Positions 1-7,696 of a stretch of 36,601 nt of DNA are shown in pieces. The position numbers were made by a program, and so were the translations under genes. The notes under the pieces are model-generated. The model was not told where the DNA came from and ran no database searches. It saw only the letters and a list, made by a program, of their open reading frames with translations. Every line of letters begins with the position of its first letter. The stretch's first letter is position 1. Source of the stretch: Chitinophagaceae bacterium (GTDB lineage Bacteria > Bacteroidota > Bacteroidia > Chitinophagales > Chitinophagaceae); contig CANFHO010000019.1 in the NCBI GenBank assembly GCA_947447005.1, positions 1 to 36,601 on the forward strand. The letters are read 5' to 3'.

Positions 1-1
1 A

Positions 2-118
2 ATCAATGGCACTGCAACACAAAATACCATTCGAAGTGGACAAATGATGGATATTCGATTGAGTCTAATAAAGCCAGAAAGAAAAACAGATAGTTTACCC
101 GTTTCTCCTATTAAATAA
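2..118 (+). CDS. C-terminal end of an unidentified protein (partial)
   Basis: An open frame enters from the left edge and ends at TAA 116-118, giving the last 38 residues of a protein that starts outside the window. The visible tail contains SGQMMDIRLSL followed by a polar, proline-containing end. I do not recognise the family and assign no function. It lies 14 bases upstream of the rhodanese gene on the same strand, so the two are probably co-transcribed. Confidence 0.55.
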   Translation: MNGTATQNTIRSGQMMDIRLSLIKPERKTDSLPVSPIK

Positions 119-132
119 TCTAAAAAATTTGT

Positions 133-441
133 ATGAAAACAATCGATGTTAAAGAACTGAAATTACGTTTGGATGCAGGTGAATCTTTGAATTTAGTTGA
201 TGTAAGAGAACCTTCTGAACATGCTGAATTTAATGTAGGTGGCTTGCTTATTCCTTTGGGTGATATCAGGATGGGCGATACCGAGGCCATAGATCAACTG
301 AAAAACCAGGAAGTTATTTTGTACTGTCGTAGTGGAAACAGAAGCGGACAGGCGGCCATGATATTAGAAACCATGGGATTTGAAAATGTCGTCAACGTTG
401 TTGGTGGAATGCTCTCATGGCATGAGAATTTTCCAGCATAA
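133..441 (+). CDS. Single-domain rhodanese-like protein
   Basis: A 102-residue protein made of one rhodanese domain and no signal peptide, so cytoplasmic. Rhodaneses move sulfane sulfur through a persulfide on an active-site cysteine; single-domain forms serve as sulfur carriers or thiosulfate sulfurtransferases. The N-terminal LVDVREPSEHAEFNVGG is the typical CH2A-like stretch. The active-site loop is YCRSGNRSG with the catalytic Cys at residue 65, and the VVGGMLSW motif near the C-terminus is also standard. The ATG follows closely on the upstream gene, and a strong terminator hairpin begins seven bases after the stop. The physiological sulfur acceptor cannot be told from sequence. Confidence 0.93.
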   Translation: MKTIDVKELKLRLDAGESLNLVDVREPSEHAEFNVGGLLIPLGDIRMGDTEAIDQLKNQEVILYCRSGNRSGQAAMILETMGFENVVNVVGGMLSWHENFPA

Positions 442-447
442 CGCATG

Positions 448-477
448 AAGACCAGCATGTACTGGTCTTATTTTTTT
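448..477 (+). terminator. Rho-independent terminator after the rhodanese gene
   Basis: An 8-bp perfect stem (AAGACCAG at 448-455, CTGGTCTT at 462-469) with a 6-base loop is followed by a run of seven T at 471-477. It ends the plus-strand unit and overlaps the last codon of the convergent minus-strand lipoprotein gene. Confidence 0.85.
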
Positions 478-1121
478 ACAGATATATTTAAGTCTGTCAT
501 TGCTTTTTCAAAAATCAATTTTACCAAATCTCTGCTGAACCGCTCAATGGATGAGGGATTCAATGTCTCCGTTTGTACAGACCAAATGAGCAATCCGGTT
601 TTAGCATCAAACATATTCCCTTCCATGAAATATGTTTTGTCTGTTACATAATAGCCAGGGTCATAAATATACGGATACCAATAAGAGTAAAATCCCCTAA
701 AATGCAATCCATATCCCATATAGGGCCCATATATTCCTGAGCTGCCAGGAATAAATCTGGTTTCACTTGTTTTATCAATCAATGAAATTGTAAAAGTGAT
801 ATCACATCCCAATTCCTTGATTTTTTCATTCATTGATTCTTTGTTTGGAGGGATTGAATTACTAAAACTTGGTGGGAAATAGTCAAGACTTCTTTCTGTA
901 TGAAATCCTTTTGCAATCGCTGCTTTACCCATTTCGTCTTCAAGATGAGCACGAATATGCGGGTCTTTTACAAACACAGAAATATACATGCTGGAATATT
1001 CCTTGTTTTTTGAATATTCATTATTTATCCATGTTGATGTGATTCTTTGTGCAGGACCACAGCCAAGAGCCATGATAGAAAAAAGAATTAGTATATATCC
1101 TCTACATAAAAAATGTTGCAT
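468..1121 (-). CDS. Unknown lipoprotein
   Basis: A 217-residue protein with an N-terminal hydrophobic segment and a lipobox ALGC, predicting lipidation at Cys21 and envelope attachment. The mature part has patterns often seen in small Bacteroidota lipoproteins of the DUF4136-like type (an STW segment near the start, a central cysteine-containing strand, and a glycine/tyrosine-rich loop at about residues 125-155). I cannot assign it to a family with certainty. No catalytic motif is visible. The only plausible ATG (1119-1121) lies inside the 3' arm of a long hairpin, which makes its translation or transcription unusual. It is downstream of the thiamine-receptor gene on the same strand, with 89 bases between them. 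Confidence 0.75.
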   Translation of the reverse strand: MQHFLCRGYILILFSIMALGCGPAQRITSTWINNEYSKNKEYSSMYISVFVKDPHIRAHLEDEMGKAAIAKGFHTERSLDYFPPSFSNSIPPNKESMNEKIKELGCDITFTISLIDKTSETRFIPGSSGIYGPYMGYGLHFRGFYSYWYPYIYDPGYYVTDKTYFMEGNMFDAKTGLLIWSVQTETLNPSSIERFSRDLVKLIFEKAMTDLNISVKK

Positions 1122-1146
1122 TTGATTTTTTTTTCAAATGCAACAT
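1108..1146 (-). terminator. Hairpin with U-run overlapping a start codon
   Basis: Perfect inverted repeat: arms 1113-1125 and 1134-1146 (13 bp, ATGTTGCATTTGA and its complement) flank eight T (eight A in the minus-strand RNA). In the minus direction the stem is followed by about five U (A-run 1108-1112). The shape is that of an intrinsic terminator for the TonB receptor gene upstream. The 3' arm contains the ATG of the downstream lipoprotein gene, so it could also act as an attenuator or translation-blocking hairpin. Confidence 0.7.
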
Positions 1147-1210
1147 ATTTCAATATGATAATTCTTACAATGACCTAATAAATTTTAAAACTAGTTCTTA
1201 CTAATTCATA

Positions 1211-3571
1211 TTAAAAGTGGAGATTCAATCCTAGCATAAAATTGGTACCGGCCATGGGGTAGTAGTAATTATTTCTGCTGGTTTCTCCTCCATAGATGTA
1301 AGAATATGTATATCCATTGGGGGTATACATTTTATTCCAAATGTTATTTAACTGGAATATCATTTCAACTTTGCAGATTTTTCTCATATTGAATTGATAA
1401 TTCAGTTTGAAATCTTGAAGAAAATAGGCCGCCAAAGATCTGTCAATCCTTGAAGTATTGTCAAGATATTGTCTGCCTACATATTTGGAAATAAGTGCTG
1501 CTTCGAACCCTTTTGCAATAGAATATGAAAAAGAGGAGGATCCAACTACATTAGGAGAGAAGCCAATGTCTGATTTTTTATAGAGCTTAGGTTTTTGTCC
1601 TCCATTGTCATAGTCGTCTATATAGTCGGTAAAGTTTATGATTTTATTTTGACTTAACGCAAGATTATTATTGAATCTTAGATGGTCAGAAAGTTTAACA
1701 TTGGCCTCAAGTTCAACACCTGTTCTATAGCTTTTGTCGATATTGCTTCTGGTGTATGCACCTACATCATTTATCTTACCGGTTAGTACAAGTTGATTCT
1801 TGTATGCCATGAAATATCCGGTGGCGCTTAGTTTCATGGTTGGCGAATTCTTTTCAATGCCTGTCTCAAAATCATGCAACGTTTCATTTTTGGGCATTTC
1901 ATTTTTGCCTGCTTCAAAGTCGTCCCTATTTGGTTCTTTGTTTGCCATGGCATAAGAAGCAAAAAATGTCATGTTGTCAATAGATTTTTTAAATCCAATT
2001 TTAGGATTGACAAACAACCATTTCTTGTCAATGAACAATGATGGATTGTATCTGAACCCACCAATATTATATGCGACATTTCTTAACTGAAGATCATAGA
2101 AAAAATATGTTTTATCTCCAAGATTTCTCAAAACCTTCATGTATGCATTTTGCTCGGTTTTTCTCGCATCCAAGTCATACCATTTGTGATTTAAAGGGTC
2201 ATATGTCAAGTATTGAATCCAGATTACTTTACCGAAATGGTTGCCTTCATAAATGCTGTTTCCCCCACCAATTATAATCTCCCTTTTTTCGTTCTTTGAT
2301 TGAAATGCAAAAGTAGTACCATAAAAATTATTGTCTAACCAAAGTTGTCTAACCAGGTCTGTTTTGGTTATCAACTGATTGTTTATTTTGATGTCAGGTA
2401 ATCCATAATCACTGAAATTGTTTTGTGCATGATACTCTTCGTAGTATCCCTTTCCATGTGTCAAAAATCCTGCAGCATTGAAATTCCAAGATGCATTGAT
2501 TTTTTTATTGTAAAAAATCTGGAAATGAGTTTGTCTGTAATTGTCGGTTTGATTCTCGTAAGGGGTGCCAGTTCTTTCAGTGCCAGCACTGTTATATCTC
2601 CTGTTTATTTCCAATTGTGATTCCTCGACTCCATTCCATGCTTGATATGTTTTTTCTTTCCCTGAGAAAATATTTAACCTGAGTGATGATTTTTCCTTTA
2701 TGCTTGCAGTAGAAATATAATAAGAAGATATATTACTTTTGGCTCTTTCAATATATCCATCGCTGTGTATTTGAGAGAGTCTGAGATCGATTGTATATCT
2801 CTTCTTGATTAATCCACTTCCAAATTGAAATGTATTTTTTCTGGAGTTGAAAGATCCATAACTGTTATTTACATCTGCATATCTTTTTTCATTTACTTCA
2901 TTTGTTTGCAGGTTAATGGTTGCGCCAAATGCACCAGTTCCATTGGATGAAGTTCCAACCCCTCTCTGAACCTGAATGCTTCCAGTAGATGAAACTATGT
3001 CGGGAAGATCAACAAAATAGACTCCTTGCGACTCTGCATCATTGTATGGGATACCATTCAATGTGACATTGATTCTGGTGGCATCTGTTCCCCTGATACG
3101 AATACCTGTATAACCAATGCCATTTCCTGCATCGGAATTGATAACTGTTCCCGGAACCTGATTTAGTAGGAATGGAATATCCTGGCCAACATTATTTTTT
3201 GCAAGTTCTGATTTAGAAATCAGCGTTTGTGTGAAAGGGTAATTTTTTCCCGCACGTACAGATTTTATTTCAATAGCCTGCATTAGATTGCTTGATTGTG
3301 CAAGCAAAATGAGTGTTTCTGATGGTTGAACATTGACCAAGGTTTTGGTCTTATAGCCTACATGGCTGATTGTTAGCTTGGGTGGAATCGTTTTAAGTTT
3401 AAATTCACCCATTTCGTTTGTTTGAAAATCGCCCGATTTGTCCAGTTGAATGGTTGCTTGGGCAATCGGTTCTTTAGTCAAACTGTCAATTACCTTAAAT
3501 GTGTGAATGGATTGGGCGGTTGTAATCGCCGACACAATGAGTAGAGCAATAGAAAAGAAACATTTTTTCAT
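1211..3571 (-). CDS. TonB-dependent outer-membrane receptor, predicted for thiamine compounds
   Basis: 786 residues. A signal peptide (about 1-19, ending TTAQ) is followed by a carboxypeptidase-regulatory-like domain (about 22-95), a plug domain (about 105-225, with TGIRIRGTDATRINVTLNG and VQRGVGTSSNGTGAFGATI), and a 22-strand-type beta barrel ending in an aromatic residue (LGLNLHF), as expected for BAM-dependent insertion. Such receptors use TonB energy to import scarce substrates. The TPP riboswitch directly upstream makes thiamine or a thiamine precursor the likely substrate; THI-element-controlled TonB receptors are known from comparative genomics of Bacteroidota. No SusD partner, periplasmic binding protein or thiamine gene lies beside it. 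The ATG at 3569-3571 starts a good signal peptide. Substrate is inferred from regulation only. Confidence 0.92.
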   Translation of the reverse strand: MKKCFFSIALLIVSAITTAQSIHTFKVIDSLTKEPIAQATIQLDKSGDFQTNEMGEFKLKTIPPKLTISHVGYKTKTLVNVQPSETLILLAQSSNLMQAIEIKSVRAGKNYPFTQTLISKSELAKNNVGQDIPFLLNQVPGTVINSDAGNGIGYTGIRIRGTDATRINVTLNGIPYNDAESQGVYFVDLPDIVSSTGSIQVQRGVGTSSNGTGAFGATINLQTNEVNEKRYADVNNSYGSFNSRKNTFQFGSGLIKKRYTIDLRLSQIHSDGYIERAKSNISSYYISTASIKEKSSLRLNIFSGKEKTYQAWNGVEESQLEINRRYNSAGTERTGTPYENQTDNYRQTHFQIFYNKKINASWNFNAAGFLTHGKGYYEEYHAQNNFSDYGLPDIKINNQLITKTDLVRQLWLDNNFYGTTFAFQSKNEKREIIIGGGNSIYEGNHFGKVIWIQYLTYDPLNHKWYDLDARKTEQNAYMKVLRNLGDKTYFFYDLQLRNVAYNIGGFRYNPSLFIDKKWLFVNPKIGFKKSIDNMTFFASYAMANKEPNRDDFEAGKNEMPKNETLHDFETGIEKNSPTMKLSATGYFMAYKNQLVLTGKINDVGAYTRSNIDKSYRTGVELEANVKLSDHLRFNNNLALSQNKIINFTDYIDDYDNGGQKPKLYKKSDIGFSPNVVGSSSFSYSIAKGFEAALISKYVGRQYLDNTSRIDRSLAAYFLQDFKLNYQFNMRKICKVEMIFQLNNIWNKMYTPNGYTYSYIYGGETSRNNYYYPMAGTNFMLGLNLHF

Positions 3572-3573
3572 AA

Positions 3574-3617
3574 CTGTTTTTGTTTTTACTGTGGTTCAGT
3601 TTGGTTTACAAAAACAG
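3574..3617 (-). promoter_or_regulatory. Putative expression-platform hairpin of the TPP riboswitch
   Basis: Perfect 10-bp inverted repeat (CTGTTTTTGT at 3574-3583 and ACAAAAACAG at 3608-3617) with a 24-base loop, lying between the TPP aptamer and the receptor gene. In the mRNA the 3' arm ends two bases before the AUG, so folding would cover the ribosome entry region. There is no U-run after it, which points to control of translation rather than termination. How it competes with the aptamer is not evident from inspection. Confidence 0.55.
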
Positions 3618-3641
3618 GAAAGGGGAGAAATGAAAATTCTG

Positions 3642-3724
3642 GCCTTCCCTGCGCAGGCATTACCCTGATCAGGTTCTACGGGTTTAATCTCAGCTTTGGC
3701 ATTGAGCCTCTGCACCCCGGGAAC
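3642..3724 (-). ncRNA. TPP riboswitch (THI element)
   Basis: Read on the minus strand, the region contains the conserved TPP aptamer blocks in order: CCGGGGTGC, GCTGAGA, ACCCGTAGAACCTGATCAGG, GTAATGCCTGCGCAGGGAA. The CTGAGA core contacts the pyrimidine and the GCGCAGGGA arm contacts the pyrophosphate in known structures. The outer helix pairs the CCGGGG side with the terminal part. It sits about 70 bases upstream of the TonB receptor start codon, and TPP binding is expected to repress that gene. Confidence 0.97.
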
Positions 3725-3730
3725 TAATGT

Positions 3731-3760
3731 CAAAATTAAAACATTTTTCAAAGGCGCAAA
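3731..3760 (-). promoter_or_regulatory. Bacteroidota-type promoter for the riboswitch and receptor
   Basis: On the minus strand, TTTG (3757-3760) and TAATTTTG (3731-3738) match the -33 TTG and -7 TAnnTTTG elements with an 18-base spacer. Transcription would begin near 3725-3728, immediately before the 5' strand of the TPP aptamer, which independently supports both calls. Confidence 0.65.
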
Positions 3761-3831
3761 TAAAAAATTTGAATTTTGCTTTTTGTGTAACTTACGAATC
3801 TCAAAAACGTATTATTAAAAATTGAATCATT

Positions 3832-4530
3832 ATGAAGAAAATTTTGGGTTTATTAATGTTGGTGTTGAATCTGGCTGCATTTTCGCAAGATGGTAAACTT
3901 AAGAGGGAGTTAACTTCATTTTCTGGAGTGAATGTAAAAGGCAACATTGATCTTGTCTATATGAATGCCAAGGAATATTATGTTGAGATAGTAGGAAAGA
4001 ATGCATCTGATGTTGTCACTGCTGTTGAAGATAATGTTCTACAAGTATATCACAACAAAGCAAAGAATTGGGTTGCAAGTGAATGGAATACTTTGGGGAA
4101 GGGACTAAAAGTATATGTTCACGCTCCTTCACTAAACTTACTTGCATCCGCAGGCTCTGGTAATATTCAGATTGAAGGTATCCTAAAGGCAGATCAATTA
4201 AATATTAAAATGGACGGCGCTGGAAATGTTGTAGGACAAATTAATGTGGGTAAGTTCAAATTAGAAAACAATGGATCTTCAAATATTCGTTTAAAGGGAG
4301 GCGTGGATCAGGCGGTTGTCAATTCCAATGGTTCAGGAAATATTCAATGTTTTGATTTGGTGATTGATAAGTGCACTATTTCTAAAAGTGGCTCTGGCAA
4401 CGCCCAGCTTACCGTAAATGTTTCTTTACAGGCTTCAATCAGTGGTTCTGGTAATTTTACATATAAAGGTAATCCCAAGGATATAAATACCTCTTCTGCT
4501 GGAATAGGAAAAATTAAAAGTGCTAATTAA
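3832..4530 (+). CDS. DUF2807 (head GIN domain) secreted protein, first copy
   Basis: 232 residues with a cleavable signal peptide (about 1-19, AAFSQ). The rest is a DUF2807 domain: short repeats spaced roughly 18-21 residues apart, predicting a right-handed parallel beta solenoid. The turns carry SGSGN-like signatures (AGSGNIQ, GAGNVVG, GSSNIRL, GSGNIQC, SGSGNAQ, SGSGNFT). The family is abundant in Bacteroidota and may be exported or surface associated, but its biochemical role is not established. It is followed eight bases later by a second DUF2807 gene, so they form a two-gene operon. It diverges from the TPP-controlled receptor, but nothing shows a thiamine link. Confidence 0.9.
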   Translation: MKKILGLLMLVLNLAAFSQDGKLKRELTSFSGVNVKGNIDLVYMNAKEYYVEIVGKNASDVVTAVEDNVLQVYHNKAKNWVASEWNTLGKGLKVYVHAPSLNLLASAGSGNIQIEGILKADQLNIKMDGAGNVVGQINVGKFKLENNGSSNIRLKGGVDQAVVNSNGSGNIQCFDLVIDKCTISKSGSGNAQLTVNVSLQASISGSGNFTYKGNPKDINTSSAGIGKIKSAN

Positions 4531-4538
4531 AATATTTT

Positions 4539-5255
4539 ATGAAAAATCTACTTTTATTTCTTTTTCTTTTTTCATATCATCTATCCATTGCACAAAAAGA
4601 GAATGTAATTAAAGATGAAAATGTAAAATTGAGATCTGTACAACCATTCAATGCAATCATTGTTGGCGGTGCATTTACTGTTCACTATTCAAACGGAAAT
4701 ACATTTCAGTTAGCTGTGAGTGCCTCCAATGAGAATTTAAGAGATCATATTGTTACAAAAGTAGTTGATGGAGAACTTCAAATTTCATTAGAAAGTTCTG
4801 CCTGGAAGAGTTGGAGAGGGCATGGAAACTATACTGTATATATTTCTTCACCTAAATTAAATAGAGTTATAGCATCCGGAGCTGTAAACTTCGATGTACA
4901 TGATACACTGAAAACAGAAGAGCTTCAACTCAAATTTAGTGGAGCAAGTGATTTTGCTGGTAATATTCAAGCTCAAAAGATGAATGCTGTTTTTTCAGGT
5001 GGGTCAGATATTAAAGCAGAAGGGAAAGTTAATTATCTCTCATTGGTGATGTCCGGAGCAAGCGATTGTAAATGTTTTTCACTTATTTCAGAAAATCTTG
5101 ATGTTGTATCAAGTGGAGCTTCAAATGTCCAGATTACAGTAAACAAATCGTTAAAAGCAGTTGCCAGTGGAGCAAGCGACATCATTTATGGAGGTTCGCC
5201 TGTGGCAGAACAAACTAAATCTTCAGGCGCAAGTCGCATTGCAAAAAAAGGATAG
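4539..5255 (+). CDS. DUF2807 (head GIN domain) secreted protein, second copy
   Basis: 238 residues, signal peptide about 1-18 (HLSIAQ), then a DUF2807 beta-solenoid-type domain. The turn signature here is SGASD rather than SGSGN (FSGASDFAG, FSGGSDIKA, MSGASDCKC, SSGASNVQI, ASGASDIIYG, SSGASRIA). Each recurs about every 18-21 residues, so this paralogue has a different residue set at the same structural position. The C-terminal repeat ends in a short basic tail. The eight-base gap to the upstream copy implies co-transcription and probably tandem duplication followed by divergence. Function is unknown; a structural or adhesive envelope role is only a guess. Confidence 0.9.
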   Translation: MKNLLLFLFLFSYHLSIAQKENVIKDENVKLRSVQPFNAIIVGGAFTVHYSNGNTFQLAVSASNENLRDHIVTKVVDGELQISLESSAWKSWRGHGNYTVYISSPKLNRVIASGAVNFDVHDTLKTEELQLKFSGASDFAGNIQAQKMNAVFSGGSDIKAEGKVNYLSLVMSGASDCKCFSLISENLDVVSSGASNVQITVNKSLKAVASGASDIIYGGSPVAEQTKSSGASRIAKKG

Positions 5256-5278
5256 TAAAACGTATAACTGATGTAAAT

Positions 5279-5311
5279 AAAGGCCCAAATCTCTTCGAGA
5301 GTGGGTCTTTA
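5279..5311 (+). terminator. Probable terminator after the DUF2807 pair
   Basis: An outer stem AAGGCCCA (5279-5286) pairs with TGGGTCTT (5302-5309) with one G-U pair, and an inner CTCT/AGAG stem is separated by an AA bulge. Only a short T-run follows, so efficiency is uncertain. Confidence 0.5.
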
Positions 5312-5324
5312 TGGTTTTGGGCCA

Positions 5325-5349
5325 TAAAAAAAGCAACCCTAAGGTTGCT
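5325..5349 (-). terminator. Rho-independent terminator of the initiator tRNA gene
   Basis: A 7-bp perfect stem (AGCAACC at 5332-5338, GGTTGCT at 5343-5349) with a 4-base loop is followed, in the minus direction, by about eight U (A-run 5325-5332). It begins two bases after the encoded CCA end of the tRNA. Confidence 0.9.
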
Positions 5350-5350
5350 G

Positions 5351-5425
<75 letters not shown>

Positions 5426-5428
5426 TTG

Positions 5429-5461
5429 CAAATGTACGCCCAAAATCTATTATGTGCAAAA
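5429..5461 (-). promoter_or_regulatory. Promoter of the initiator tRNA
   Basis: On the minus strand, TTTTG (5457-5461), a 20-base spacer and TACATTTG (5429-5436) match the Bacteroidota -33/-7 elements. The -7 box ends three bases before C1 of the tRNA, so transcription would begin at or within a few bases of the mature 5' end. Confidence 0.65.
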
Positions 5462-5476
5462 CAATTTTTACTATAG

Positions 5477-5484
5477 TACCTTTG
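5477..5484 (+). promoter_or_regulatory. -7 element upstream of era
   Basis: TACCTTTG matches TAnnTTTG and lies ten bases before the era ATG, implying a very short leader. No clear -33 TTG is seen at the usual distance. It is divergent from, and closely spaced with, the tRNA promoter. Confidence 0.5.
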
Positions 5485-5494
5485 CACAACATTT

Positions 5495-6367
5495 ATGAGA
5501 TCAGGATTTGTCAATATTATTGGAAAGCCCAATGCAGGGAAGAGCACTTTACTGAATGCATTGGTAGGAGAGAAGCTTGCAATTGTATCATCTAAGGTGC
5601 AAACTACACGACACAGAATTAGGGCTTTTCTGAATGGACCAGATTACCAGATTGTGTTTTCAGATACTCCAGGCATCATTGAACCAGAGTACAAGCTTCA
5701 TGAAAGAATGATGCAGGCAGTAAAAGCATCTATGGAAGATTCAGATGTTTGTCTAATGATTGCAGATGTCAGAGATGACCTCGAGGTATTGGATAAAATG
5801 TTTTCAGCTTTAAAATTGCATGTTCCTTCTATAGTGGTGTTGAATAAATCAGATCTGGTGAAGGATAAAAAAGCTCAGGAAGCATTGGAATTCTTTTCTT
5901 CAAAAAAATACTGCAAAAAAGCGGTCTTGATCTCTGCAGCTAAGAATCTTGGTGTTACCGATTTAATTAGCACCATCGTTGAAAACCTCCCTGAAGGTGA
6001 GGCTTTCTTTGGTGAAGATGATTTAACTGATATGCCAACAAAGTTTTTTGCAGGTGAATTGGTAAGGGAAAAAATATTTGAACTGTTTGAACAGGAAATT
6101 CCATACCAGGCAACTGTGCTCATTACAAAGTTTGAAGAAAAAACAACGCTGGTTAAAATATCTGCAGATATTATTGTGCATAGAGAATCACAGAAAGCTA
6201 TCCTATTAGGACAGGGAGGTTCTATGATCAAGAAGCTGGGAACATTGTCAAGGGTTCAACTTGAAGCGTTTCTTGGACAAAAAGTTTTTTTAGAATTGTA
6301 TATAAAAGTCAGGAACAACTGGAGGAATAATGATCTCTTCCTCAAGGAATATGGATATAATCAATAA
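5495..6367 (+). CDS. era: GTPase Era, 30S ribosomal subunit maturation
   Basis: 290 residues, the usual length. N-terminal GTPase domain: G1 GKPNAGKS (10-17), G2 TTRHR, G3 DTPG followed by IIEPEYKLHE, G4 NKSD and G5 SAA. The C-terminal KH domain includes LGQGGSMIKKLG, the GxxG-type loop that binds the 3' end of 16S rRNA. Era helps fold and finish the 30S subunit and is normally essential. The ATG is the first in frame and follows a -7 promoter element by ten bases. der begins 21 bases after the stop, so two ribosome-assembly GTPases are probably co-transcribed next to the initiator tRNA. Confidence 0.98.
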   Translation: MRSGFVNIIGKPNAGKSTLLNALVGEKLAIVSSKVQTTRHRIRAFLNGPDYQIVFSDTPGIIEPEYKLHERMMQAVKASMEDSDVCLMIADVRDDLEVLDKMFSALKLHVPSIVVLNKSDLVKDKKAQEALEFFSSKKYCKKAVLISAAKNLGVTDLISTIVENLPEGEAFFGEDDLTDMPTKFFAGELVREKIFELFEQEIPYQATVLITKFEEKTTLVKISADIIVHRESQKAILLGQGGSMIKKLGTLSRVQLEAFLGQKVFLELYIKVRNNWRNNDLFLKEYGYNQ

Positions 6368-6388
6368 CGATCAATTAAATTCTTAATA

Positions 6389-7696
6389 ATGTCAGGATTT
6401 ACTTTGGCCATTGTAGGCCGACCGAATGTAGGGAAAAGCACGTTTTTTAATCGTATGCTTGAACAAAGAAAAGCTATAGTAGAAGATACTTCAGGTGTTA
6501 CACGCGATAGACAATATGGTATAAGCGAATGGAATGGGAAAACCTTTAATGTGGTGGATACTGGTGGTTTTGTACCGGATAGCGATGATATCTTTGAAAG
6601 GGAAATTCGTAAACAAGTTGTTATTGCTGTTGAAGAAGCCAATGCAATTGTTTTCATGTGCGATGTTACTACAGGAATTACTCACCTGGATGAAGCCATG
6701 GCAAACATCCTCAGACCATCCCAAAAGCCTGTTTTTCTGGTTGTAAATAAGGTTGATAATAGTGAGAGATTGCTTGAGGCAACAGAGTTTTACTCTTTGG
6801 GATTTGAACATACCTTTTTTCTCTCATCTATATCTGGCAGCGGAACAGGAGAGTTGTTGGACGAAGTAGCATTATTAATTGATGCACCAGTAGAAGAGGT
6901 TTCAAGTGAATTGCCTAAAATTGCCATCATAGGACAACCCAATGTTGGCAAGTCATCTTTATTGAATGCAATGGTTGGCACAGAGAGAACCATCGTGAGT
7001 GAAATCGCAGGTACTACAAGAGATACAATACATACTCATTATAACTTGTTTCAAAAGGAATTTATTCTGATTGACACTGCAGGTATAAGAAGAAAGACAA
7101 AAGTGCATGAAGATATTGAGTTTTATTCAGTCATTAGGGCCATCAAGGCTATGGATGAAGCAGATGTTTGCTTGATGATGATTGACGCGGAAAAAGGTAT
7201 TACCCAACAGGATTTGAACATATTTTCTTTGGCTGTTAAAAAAGGAAAGGGAATCGTGTTTCTTGTCAACAAATGGGATCTTGTTGAGAAATCAACAAAT
7301 ACATCCAGGGATTTTGAAAAAGGCTTGAAAGAGCGTTTGGCTCCCTTTACGGATGTGCCTGTGCTCTTTATTTCTGCAAAAGAGAAGACCAGGGTTTTTA
7401 AAGTGATAGAAGTGGCTCTTGATGTGAATGAAAGCAGAAAACGCAGGATTCCAACATCTCAATTAAATGATGAAATGTTGAAGGCCATTGAGGCATATAG
7501 GCCTCCTGTAGTGAGAGGAAATTCAGTTAAAATAAAATTTGTAACACAAATACCAACGGCCGTACCTAGTTTTGCATTCTTTACGAATTATCCTGATGAT
7601 ATTAAAACTCCGTATAAAAATTATCTGGAAAATAAATTGAGAGAACGATTCAATTTAAGCGGTGTTCCCGTAAGGATTTTTTTCAGAAAGAAATAA
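6389..7696 (+). CDS. der: GTPase Der (EngA), 50S ribosomal subunit assembly
   Basis: 435 residues with the tandem GTPase arrangement unique to Der. The first domain has G1 GRPNVGKS (10-17), G3 DTGG (57-60) and G4 NKVD (120-123). The second has G1 GQPNVGKS (182-189), a DTAGIRRK switch II region and G4 NKWD. A C-terminal KH-like domain (about 350-435) contains the usual RRIPTSQLN and KIKFVTQ stretches. Der acts in late assembly of the large ribosomal subunit. The gene follows era closely and ends at a strong terminator. Length and motifs are standard. Confidence 0.98.
   Translation: MSGFTLAIVGRPNVGKSTFFNRMLEQRKAIVEDTSGVTRDRQYGISEWNGKTFNVVDTGGFVPDSDDIFEREIRKQVVIAVEEANAIVFMCDVTTGITHLDEAMANILRPSQKPVFLVVNKVDNSERLLEATEFYSLGFEHTFFLSSISGSGTGELLDEVALLIDAPVEEVSSELPKIAIIGQPNVGKSSLLNAMVGTERTIVSEIAGTTRDTIHTHYNLFQKEFILIDTAGIRRKTKVHEDIEFYSVIRAIKAMDEADVCLMMIDAEKGITQQDLNIFSLAVKKGKGIVFLVNKWDLVEKSTNTSRDFEKGLKERLAPFTDVPVLFISAKEKTRVFKVIEVALDVNESRKRRIPTSQLNDEMLKAIEAYRPPVVRGNSVKIKFVTQIPTAVPSFAFFTNYPDDIKTPYKNYLENKLRERFNLSGVPVRIFFRKK

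Noticed and set aside
445-651. A 68-codon plus-strand open frame after the rhodanese gene
   Set aside because: It starts in the terminator hairpin and is antisense to the unknown lipoprotein, with no family resemblance.
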